Positions 57,695 through 64,000 of a stretch of 64,000 nt of DNA are shown here, piece after piece. This stretch comes from Vibrio vulnificus NBRC 15645 = ATCC 27562. GTDB taxonomy: Bacteria; Pseudomonadota; Gammaproteobacteria; Enterobacterales; Vibrionaceae. How positions within the stretch are numbered: the first letter of the stretch is position 1; each line of letters opens with the position of its first letter. Position numbers and translations under genes: made by a program. The notes beneath the pieces were generated by a model. That model was given only the letters and a program-made list of their open reading frames with translations, ran no database searches and was not told the DNA's origin. The stretch spans positions 1,612,001 to 1,676,000 of the forward strand of contig NZ_CP012882.1 of NCBI RefSeq assembly GCF_002224265.1. Direction: 5' to 3'.

Positions 57695-57804
57695 AGACGC
57701 CAAGGAAAGCCTCGAGAGGACTTCGAGTGCCCGCACTAAGAAAGACATACTGCATGCTGAGCGTTCAAAAATGATAACGGTCAACAAACTCAACACAAAC
57801 AACA

Positions 57805-57841
57805 AAGCCCCAAGAATCAACAGAGATACTCGGGGCTTGAG
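57805..57841 (-). terminator. Hairpin past the end of the 57854-58426 gene
   Basis: AAGCCCC / GGGGCTT arms with extra pairing (AG/CT) and a long loop, followed by a T-rich tract on the minus strand. Convergent with the cyclase gene. Confidence 0.45.
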
Positions 57842-57853
57842 TTGTGTGTCTAT

Positions 57854-58426
57854 TTAGATGCTATAGCAGTAACTCAGTACATAATCTTCACCACTTTTCG
57901 CGGTATATTCTTTATCTTCACTGCTGGCCATTGGCTTACCATTCACGTCGCCTTTCACTAGACTGATCCAATGACGCATTGCCGTTGGTGCATCACCAGT
58001 TAATTCAGGGCTAAAGGTCGTGCGCGTTTCCAATTGAATATCGTCGATATCGACAAGTTCCACACTTCCTGTGCCTTTGTGGCAACCCAGCATCACTTCA
58101 ATGTGGCTGCCTGATTCATCGCGTAGCAAGATAGAGCAAGGATCTTCCTTCTCTCCCGTGAAAGCGACAAAATGTTTTGGTGCTTGAAGGCCACTGTGAG
58201 AACCATCTGCAAAATATGCCATCAGGTGGCGATAGTCGATCACATAGCTGGTTACGTCTTGATGAGAGCCAGATTCTAGCGGAAACATTCTGTCGAGAAG
58301 CTGTTTCGCTTTTTGTTGTTTTTCATCTTGCTGATTAGAATTTACCGCTTCGACGGCAAATACGGCTTCAGCGATAAATGGGCGTTGTTGTTGGTTTTCA
58401 TTTTTATCGAATGTCAGCATATTCAT
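57854..58426 (-). CDS. Conserved protein of unknown function
   Basis: A 190-residue cytosolic protein (no signal or membrane segment). A polar N-terminus (about 1-45, Gln/Glu-rich) precedes an alpha/beta region (DVTSYVIDYRHLMAYFADGSH, CSILLRDESGSHIEVMLG, TRTTFSPELTGDAPTAMRHW). I do not recognise the family. Start at 58426 (MNMLTFDKNENQ) is supported by GAGG; the frame opens 16 codons earlier. It diverges from an XRE regulator with 182 bases between, so it is a likely target of that regulator. Confidence 0.7.
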   Translation of the reverse strand: MNMLTFDKNENQQQRPFIAEAVFAVEAVNSNQQDEKQQKAKQLLDRMFPLESGSHQDVTSYVIDYRHLMAYFADGSHSGLQAPKHFVAFTGEKEDPCSILLRDESGSHIEVMLGCHKGTGSVELVDIDDIQLETRTTFSPELTGDAPTAMRHWISLVKGDVNGKPMASSEDKEYTAKSGEDYVLSYCYSI

Positions 58427-58569
58427 CGTCTTGTCCTCTTGGATAACACACAACAATTTTGTTTTAGAGCACATACTTCAAACTTACGTTTTAGTTGCAA
58501 GCAAATTTGTGAAGTTGAAGGTTCTTTTCCTTGCTCTCTTAGTATGTAGACTAGCGAATTTTTTACTAC

Positions 58570-58606
58570 AATTTCACAACAAAAATTTTACAGTGTGAAT
58601 TTTACA
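58570..58606 (+). promoter_or_regulatory. Three direct repeats at 14-bp spacing before the XRE gene
   Basis: AATTTCACA (58570), AATTTTACA (58584) and AATTTTACA (58598) recur with exact 14-base period and end at the XRE start codon. This is a plausible autoregulatory operator. Confidence 0.45.
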
Positions 58607-58608
58607 AA

Positions 58609-60132
58609 ATGTCTGTGTCAAAAAGCTTGATTCGCCAATCGCATTTTCTGGGGACAAAAATTAGAAATTTGCGGAAAAATAACCACTTAACAATGGAAGA
58701 CCTTTCTGCGCGCTGTATTCGTATTAACCCTGAATACGCACCTTCAGTTTCCTACCTATCGATGATCGAACGGGGAAAACGCGTTCCAAGCATCGATATG
58801 TTAGAAGTGATTGCTGAAGTTTTTCAAAAAGATCCCGCTTGGTTCCTCGACGATGAACCCGAGCTCGAAGCGATTACCCCCAACAAAGGCAATCGCGGTG
58901 GCTTAAATGGAATGGCGTTAGAACCCAGCTTTCTTTTCTCCAACGACATTTTACAAATCGCCATTCCCGAAATGCTGTCACAAACGGGCATTACAGGACG
59001 CCAATTCGCTCACTTATTGATCCGTGCTCACCAAGAAGCCAACCAAAACCATTTCCCAGATTTGGAAAGAGCTGCGGAAGAGGTTGGCAAGAAACGCCTG
59101 AATTTATCGGCAGAAGATCTTATCGACATTGCGAAAAGCCTTGGCTTGGACATCCGTTGGATCAATCGCACGCCGAAAGATGTAGTGGACGAACTTGGCG
59201 TTAACGCCAAGCAACTCGTCACCTCTTTTATGGAGCCACCGGGCACTATCTACCTCAACAATCTGATGAAAGAGTACCCAACCCGCTTAAAATACGATTT
59301 GGCGGTGTACATCGGTCATCGAATTTTGCACAGCTCAGACAACGTGAAAAACGTGCTCTCCATCGGTCACCAAAATAACTGGGATCAGAATGACGATGTT
59401 AACCCAACCTCTGAGCTCAATTCACAAGACATTCTGCAAGCTTGGCGAGATTTTGAATCCAGTTTTTTTGCTGGTGCACTCCTTTGCCCTAAAGTGCCTT
59501 TCCGCCAATTGCTTGATCGCTCAGGTTACGAAATCGATGTGCATCAGAAAGCGGGCGTCTCGCCTTCGGTCGCCATGCGACGTATGACAGTGGTGTCACC
59601 CTACCCTCACTGGCACTACTTTGATGCTTATGGCCCGGGCAAGTTAAAGGCGGTTTATCGTGGTAACGGTATCCCTCTGCCTTGGGGAAACATGCGAACG
59701 GTTAACGACCCATGCCAGCATTGGGCGGTATTTCGCCGACTATCCGAACCACGCAATGGCAGTTCTGCACAACTTTCCATCTTAAACGTGGGTAATGAGC
59801 CAAGGCTATATTGCTGTGAATCCATTAACGTGATGGACCCTGCGGGCAACAACCGAGTGTTGTGCGCTGGCATCGACCTTAACCCTGCAATTAATGCCCA
59901 AGGTGGCGATGCACTCGAGATTGCTGAAGAACTGAAACGCCTATGTGTCAAACAAGGCGGAAGTGCTGAGATTCCTTTCCACATGCGGAAAGACCTCAAG
60001 ACCATCGCAAAAATATTGAACATCAAATGGATTGAACGAGGAATCGAAGCCCCTGCTCGTCTTATTTGTTCTCGTGGCGCTGTCTGTCCAAGACAGCCAA
60101 GCTGTTATGCTAAATGTTCAGAAGAGGAATAA
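58609..60132 (+). CDS. XRE-family regulator with large C-terminal domain and Cys-rich tail
   Basis: A 507-residue regulator. Cro/C1-type HTH at about 12-75 (LGTKIRNLRKNNHLTMEDLS, SVSYLSMIERGKRVPSIDML). A long middle region follows (about 100-470), DUF3612-like by my recollection. It contains AVYIGHRILH and a metal-like motif set, recalling the IrrE/DUF955 plus sensor layout of RamB/PrpR/ScfR regulators of acetate and propionate metabolism. The tail CSRGAVCPRQPSCYAKC resembles the CxxC-PQR cluster end of that group, where an Fe-S cluster has been reported for PrpR. Family and ligand are inferred. Neighbour on the other strand: an unknown protein. Confidence 0.75.
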   Translation: MSVSKSLIRQSHFLGTKIRNLRKNNHLTMEDLSARCIRINPEYAPSVSYLSMIERGKRVPSIDMLEVIAEVFQKDPAWFLDDEPELEAITPNKGNRGGLNGMALEPSFLFSNDILQIAIPEMLSQTGITGRQFAHLLIRAHQEANQNHFPDLERAAEEVGKKRLNLSAEDLIDIAKSLGLDIRWINRTPKDVVDELGVNAKQLVTSFMEPPGTIYLNNLMKEYPTRLKYDLAVYIGHRILHSSDNVKNVLSIGHQNNWDQNDDVNPTSELNSQDILQAWRDFESSFFAGALLCPKVPFRQLLDRSGYEIDVHQKAGVSPSVAMRRMTVVSPYPHWHYFDAYGPGKLKAVYRGNGIPLPWGNMRTVNDPCQHWAVFRRLSEPRNGSSAQLSILNVGNEPRLYCCESINVMDPAGNNRVLCAGIDLNPAINAQGGDALEIAEELKRLCVKQGGSAEIPFHMRKDLKTIAKILNIKWIERGIEAPARLICSRGAVCPRQPSCYAKCSEEE

Positions 60133-60137
60133 AAAAA

Positions 60138-60163
60138 GGCCAAACACAATCAGGTGTTTGGCC
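60138..60163. other. Hairpin after the XRE gene
   Basis: Perfect 10-bp stem GGCCAAACAC / GTGTTTGGCC directly after the stop codon. The T run lies on the minus-strand side only (seven T), so it is not a classical terminator for the XRE gene. Confidence 0.5.
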
Positions 60164-60211
60164 GTATATATGTGTGAACAAGTCATTATTCACTAACAAC
60201 GTCAGTTGGCT

Positions 60212-60241
60212 AGGTGACCCTCGGCTTAATAAGGGTCACCT
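60212..60241. other. Second hairpin downstream of the XRE gene
   Basis: Perfect 10-bp stem AGGTGACCCT / AGGGTCACCT with a 10-base loop and no U-tract, in the 440-base gap 60133-60572. Confidence 0.45.
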
Positions 60242-60325
60242 TAACTAAAGCAGAATACGTGCCAAGTTTAATATGGGCATAAAATCACGATTCCCGTATC
60301 AAATTGGCGCATTTATACACGCGAA

Positions 60326-60353
60326 ATTGCATATTGCATTTGCATAATGCAAT
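60326..60353. promoter_or_regulatory. 28-bp imperfect palindrome upstream of the NIT receptor
   Basis: ATTGCAT-A-TTGCA-TT-TGCA-TA-ATGCAAT: 20 of 28 positions are symmetric, with repeated TGCA cores. It lies about 220 bases before the receptor gene and looks like an operator for an unidentified regulator. Confidence 0.4.
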
Positions 60354-60572
60354 CACAGTTCAATATGCTAACAATTTCATTATCAATAACGCATTATACT
60401 CTGTGGTTGCGTTTTAAACGCTTGATATAAATCCGATTAAAATTTATGTGATTCACTCAACGTTATCTCACTTTACCATCCATCATGCGCGTGATCTCAC
60501 TCTATACTTGTTTAGAAATTCTTAATATAAGCGTGTCGTACGTCGCAGATTCGTATGACTTGGAGAGATTTT

Positions 60573-62567
60573 ATGCATTCGCTTTTACGTCGGTTCCAAC
60601 TCTATATCATCGTGAGTATTGTGGCTGGAATTCCTTTACTGATTTCCATTTTCCTAGCCGGCAATACCATTCTTGATTTCAATCGTCAGGCTAAGATGTC
60701 AGAAGTGGACAGAGAAGCCATTAAGATGGTGATCTTGTTTGACAACCTGGCCCATAATTTAGCGGTAGAACGGGGACTCACCGCAGGCGTACTCGGTAGC
60801 AAAGGTAATCCAGACCAAGTCGCCGCCTTAGGGCAGCAAAGAGGAAAAGCAGACCAAGCGATCGCCGCGTTGCGCAGCTACAAACCCGAGTTACTAAATA
60901 GTACCTTCGTCAATATGCTGGTCAGCGACATCACTCAGCAACTCAGCCAACTGAACAACGTCCGAGCCGGAGTCGACAAACTCGCACCAACCATCGCCCC
61001 ATTCGGTTATTACTCCAACCTCAATCAATTGGCGATCGATAACAGCCGTTTAATGCTGTCACAAGTGGGTAACTACCAGCTTGGTGCACTTGGCGAATCT
61101 CTTGTATCAATCATCATAATGAAGGAACGAGCAGGTCAGGTACGCGGCGCACTTAATGGTGTGTTTGCACGCGGCCAAGCAACCCCGGTTCTGTATGCCA
61201 ATATCCAAGGCTACATCAGCTCCGGTGACTATGCGAAGCGCAGCGCGATGCTTGAGCTTCCCCCACAATTCAAGCAACAGCTTCAAACCCAAGAACGCAA
61301 CCAAGTTTGGCAGCAAGTCGAAAGCATCCAGAAGAGTTTCCTGTCTCAATCTGAGCAGCTCGATGCCATCAACGGTCCAACGTCACAAGAATGGTTCAAA
61401 CTCGCAACAGAACGCATTACCTTGATTAATCAAGTCCGCAATTTGTTACAAGGTGAAATGAACACCCTTTCAGAACAACGCGCAGCCAGCGCCATCATGA
61501 CCCGCAATGTTCTCACCATCGGCGCCGCTGTGCTTTCCTTCCTGTTTGCGTGGATCGTTATCGCGACCGTCACTAACTTGAGAAGTCGTGTTGGCTCCTT
61601 AACAAGCAAGTTGTCTGAGATGGCTAAACGCTGCGATCTCTCCGTCGATCTTGACCAAACGGGCCGTGACGAAATTGCCTCTATTGCGGCGAGCATTAAC
61701 CAACTTAACCACGCGATTCGTCATTTGATTCAAGATGTCAAAGAGACCAATGATCACAGCACAGAACGTCTAAACCAAATCATCGCAACTTCCGGAGAAC
61801 TCGACTCAAGCGGCCAAGAAACCATCGCAAAATGTGACAATATCGCCACCGCAATGACCGAACTGTCTCAATCCAGTGTTGAAATTGCCCACTCAGCCGA
61901 GCGTGCAACCGAAGACACAGACAATATGAACCAGCAAGTATTGGAGTGCCAAAGCCAAAGTACACTTTCATTTAATTCGGTAAAAAGCTTGCTAGCGCAA
62001 ATCGACGCCACGCAGCATTGCATGCATGAGTTAGAAAGCGATACACAAAGCATTGGGCAAATCGTCGCGACCATCAACGCCGTATCCGAACAAACCAACC
62101 TCTTGGCGCTCAATGCTGCGATTGAAGCCGCCCGAGCAGGAGAACATGGCCGTGGTTTCGCAGTTGTCTCATCTGAAGTCAGAGATCTTGCCCAGCGTAG
62201 CCAAGAAGCAACAGAGAGCATCAGTAAACTGCTGGATAAAATTCGTGACAACACAAAATCTGCGGTGGATAACATGGCGAAGAGTAAACAGGCCAGTGAT
62301 GAAACGTTCCATTCTGTCGATGTAGTAAAACAGAGTGTCGAAAAGCTGGAATCGGCTATCGAACAGGTCAATCAACACATCAGTAGTATTGCCAACGCCA
62401 CCATTGAACAGTCCAAAGCCAGTGAAGCGATCGACAAAGATGTCGATGTTTTGGCCGACATTGCACATCGCACCGGTAGCCATGCGAACAACCTCAACGA
62501 AATCGTCAACGGTTACCAAGCAGAAGTGCATCGAGTCCAAGGTAAACTTCACGAATTTAAACTCTAG
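60573..62567 (+). CDS. Methyl-accepting chemotaxis protein with NIT domain
   Basis: A 664-residue transmembrane chemoreceptor. TM1 at about 9-30 ([21 protein letters not shown]); periplasmic NIT (nitrate- and nitrite-sensing) domain at about 35-300 ([20 protein letters not shown] and [19 protein letters not shown] are its paired signatures). TM2 near 318-337 ([18 protein letters not shown]), HAMP near 340-390, and the MCP signalling tip [21 protein letters not shown] near 510-530. GGAGAG before 60573 supports that start over the ATG six codons upstream. Probably senses nitrate, nitrite or a related anion. Monocistronic, with its own terminator. Confidence 0.9.
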   Translation: MHSLLRRFQLYIIVSIVAGIPLLISIFLAGNTILDFNRQAKMSEVDREAIKMVILFDNLAHNLAVERGLTAGVLGSKGNPDQVAALGQQRGKADQAIAALRSYKPELLNSTFVNMLVSDITQQLSQLNNVRAGVDKLAPTIAPFGYYSNLNQLAIDNSRLMLSQVGNYQLGALGESLVSIIIMKERAGQVRGALNGVFARGQATPVLYANIQGYISSGDYAKRSAMLELPPQFKQQLQTQERNQVWQQVESIQKSFLSQSEQLDAINGPTSQEWFKLATERITLINQVRNLLQGEMNTLSEQRAASAIMTRNVLTIGAAVLSFLFAWIVIATVTNLRSRVGSLTSKLSEMAKRCDLSVDLDQTGRDEIASIAASINQLNHAIRHLIQDVKETNDHSTERLNQIIATSGELDSSGQETIAKCDNIATAMTELSQSSVEIAHSAERATEDTDNMNQQVLECQSQSTLSFNSVKSLLAQIDATQHCMHELESDTQSIGQIVATINAVSEQTNLLALNAAIEAARAGEHGRGFAVVSSEVRDLAQRSQEATESISKLLDKIRDNTKSAVDNMAKSKQASDETFHSVDVVKQSVEKLESAIEQVNQHISSIANATIEQSKASEAIDKDVDVLADIAHRTGSHANNLNEIVNGYQAEVHRVQGKLHEFKL

Positions 62568-62603
62568 TCTCTCAAGACGAAAACAGTACTGCTGTACAAA
62601 AAC

Positions 62604-62632
62604 AACAAAGGCCCAACTGGGCCTTTGTTGTT
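62604..62632 (+). terminator. Terminator of the NIT receptor gene
   Basis: AACAAAGGCCC / GGGCCTTTGTT stem with a 4-base loop, followed by a T-rich tail. Confidence 0.9.
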
Positions 62633-62689
62633 TCTTTTTGTTAGCAACACGAATGGTTCTTTTGCCGACAATTAACACTCATCTGAATG

Positions 62690-64000
62690 CTAGCTAATGG
62701 CGGCAAAACGCATTTTGTTGGCCTTTTTCTCGTTATACATACGCTGGTCGGCTTGTTTGAGCATCTCTTCAGAATCTTTCATCTCATGGTGGAACAAGCA
62801 GTAACCAATGCTAATGTGCAAATAGATCAACTCACCTTCATACACAATGGGCATCGAGCAAAGCGCCGCTTTGAGTTTATTGAGTAAGATTTCCATGTCT
62901 TTTTCATGCGTCATTCTTGCAGAGAGTACCAAAAACTCATCGCCACCAATGCGTGCGACTAAGTCGGTCGAGCGCAAAGTACTCTTCAACCTTTCCGCAC
63001 AAGCAATCAGTACTTTGTCACCAGCTGCATGCCCATGAGTATCATTGATCTGTTTAAAGCGGTCGAGATCGAGATTAATGACGGCAAAGGTATCATCGCG
63101 GCCTTGTTTCTTGGCGTGTTCAAAATGGTGTTCTAGGGAATACATAAAGTAACGTCGGTTCGGCAACCCCGTCAGCTCATCATGCAAAGAGCGGCTATGC
63201 GCCATCGTATAGAGACGATAAATAGCGAGAAACACCAGACAGAGTATTAATGCAGTGGGGTAACCAATCAAGCGCACAATTTGTGTTTGATACCAGGGCA
63301 TTAACGCGGCATAGCGCCCATCATCGGCCACAGCCAATACCCAACCTCCGTAAGGAAAGCTCACACGCTCTTTGACAAATGCATCATTGAACGTCGCTTC
63401 ATCACCGTAAATCATCGCTCCTTTCTCGGCTTCACTATCCAAACCTTTTATCGCGACTCGATATTGATAGGCAAAACTGGCAAATCCAACCTCCATCAAT
63501 AGCGAATCAAAATTCAGTACGGCACTGCACACACCCCAATATTGGGAATTAAGCGGGGGATCGCTAAAGATAGGCACACGAGCCACCAGCGCCTTACCTC
63601 CTTGAACTAACTCAATCGGGCCAGCAATAAAAATCTCTTCAATGGTTTTCGCTTTAACGATAGATTCCCACTGTGCTGGTTCTTTTTTGTAGTCCAATCC
63701 TAAGACGCTCTCATTTCCGACCCATGGATAGACATAATTCACCACGTCATCTCTTGCGAGGCCTATAACGCGTAAATGTTTCCCTTTGCGCAGAATTTTC
63801 TCAGAAGCTTGGTCAAGCGCTTGCTTGTTGCTATTTGGATGAAGAGAAATGAGCGTTGCTAGACTGCTCACGATGTAGATGTCCGACACGATCGCCGCTT
63901 CCAACTTCGAACGAATGGTGGATAGTTGCTCTTTTGCTTCTCGCTGGAAATACTCTTGGCGCACTTTTTTCTGCTCATGATTAAGCAGTTCGACAATGCC
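62690..64000 (-). CDS. CHASE-domain diguanylate cyclase (partial)
   Basis: Membrane-bound GGDEF protein truncated at its N-terminus by the window edge. The frame is open to base 64000, and the start codon lies outside (the GTG at 63964 is internal). At least 436 residues are visible. A CHASE-like extracellular sensor (ASEKILRKGKHLRVIGLARD, GLDYKKEPAQWESIV, ALVARVPIFSDPP) leads to a membrane helix (LIGYPTALILCLVFLAIY) and a GGDEF domain with DELTGLPNRRYF, NLDLDRFKQINDTHGH and active GGDEF. The inhibitory site RSTD precedes it, so product feedback is likely. Ends convergently with the NIT receptor, downstream of its terminator. Confidence 0.88.
   Translation of the reverse strand, partial: GIVELLNHEQKKVRQEYFQREAKEQLSTIRSKLEAAIVSDIYIVSSLATLISLHPNSNKQALDQASEKILRKGKHLRVIGLARDDVVNYVYPWVGNESVLGLDYKKEPAQWESIVKAKTIEEIFIAGPIELVQGGKALVARVPIFSDPPLNSQYWGVCSAVLNFDSLLMEVGFASFAYQYRVAIKGLDSEAEKGAMIYGDEATFNDAFVKERVSFPYGGWVLAVADDGRYAALMPWYQTQIVRLIGYPTALILCLVFLAIYRLYTMAHSRSLHDELTGLPNRRYFMYSLEHHFEHAKKQGRDDTFAVINLDLDRFKQINDTHGHAAGDKVLIACAERLKSTLRSTDLVARIGGDEFLVLSARMTHEKDMEILLNKLKAALCSMPIVYEGELIYLHISIGYCLFHHEMKDSEEMLKQADQRMYNEKKANKMRFAAIS

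Noticed and set aside
60376..60392. LuxR/SmcR quorum-sensing box before the NIT receptor
   Set aside because: Only one half (TTATCAATAA-like) is present; the partner half is poorly matched, so I do not claim a site.
63962..63964. GTG start for the CHASE-GGDEF protein
   Set aside because: The frame stays open and in register to the window edge with coding-like residues, so the true start lies outside the window.

Overview
This 64 kb window reads as chromosomal DNA of a Vibrio, probably close to V. vulnificus. The evidence is moderate GC, dense short operons, an anaerobic glpABC operon, a betIBA-proXWV osmoprotection operon in the vibrio order, a vibrio-type 2-aminoethylphosphonate (AEP) island, and several chemotaxis receptors and GGDEF proteins. 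I see no rRNA, tRNA, CRISPR array, prophage or insertion sequence. Species assignment is inference.

Layout. 1-3412: glpA-glpB-glpC (minus; glpC runs off the left edge) with possible GlpR operators upstream. 3813-5758: a small secreted/anchored protein followed by a metzincin protease with a P-domain. 5826-10955: a DUF2804 protein, the PEP synthase pair ppsR/ppsA (divergent) and a DUF417 membrane protein. 10986-17857: betI-betB-betA-proX-proW-proV, for choline/betaine uptake and oxidation. 18317-20105: a membrane TPR protein, a 44-residue membrane protein and an M23 peptidase. 20607-30465: an LRR lipoprotein, a PBP5-type carboxypeptidase, Nudix, DHH and DUF218 proteins, L-serine dehydratase and a POT-type transporter.

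30555-45771 is the most distinctive part. It holds a kinase-like protein and a LysR regulator, then an AEP catabolic island: an FAD oxidoreductase, a DMT permease, phnR, phnU, phnT, phnS, and divergently phnW-pbfA-phnX. PhnS/T/U import AEP. PhnW converts AEP to phosphonoacetaldehyde, and PhnX cleaves that to acetaldehyde and phosphate. PbfA and the FAD enzyme probably feed hydroxylated or N-methylated AEP into the same intermediate. Three near-identical 12-bp palindromes (TGGTnTAnACCA-like) sit before phnT, phnS and phnW and are strong candidates for the PhnR operator. Between phnS and phnT, which are usually adjacent, lies a 2.2 kb array of about nine 254-bp tandem repeats carrying dRS3-like inverted repeats.

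45842-54980 is a mixed region: AraC, LysR and WYL regulators, an aminotransferase, a lipoate-ligase-like protein, an NrtS-like nitrate transporter paired with a soluble chemotaxis receptor, a YjjG nucleotidase, an acetyltransferase and an OsmC protein. 55128-64000 holds a secreted MsrA-MsrB fusion, a GGDEF cyclase, a divergent pair (unknown protein / XRE regulator with a Cys-rich tail), a NIT-domain chemoreceptor and a CHASE-GGDEF protein cut by the right edge.
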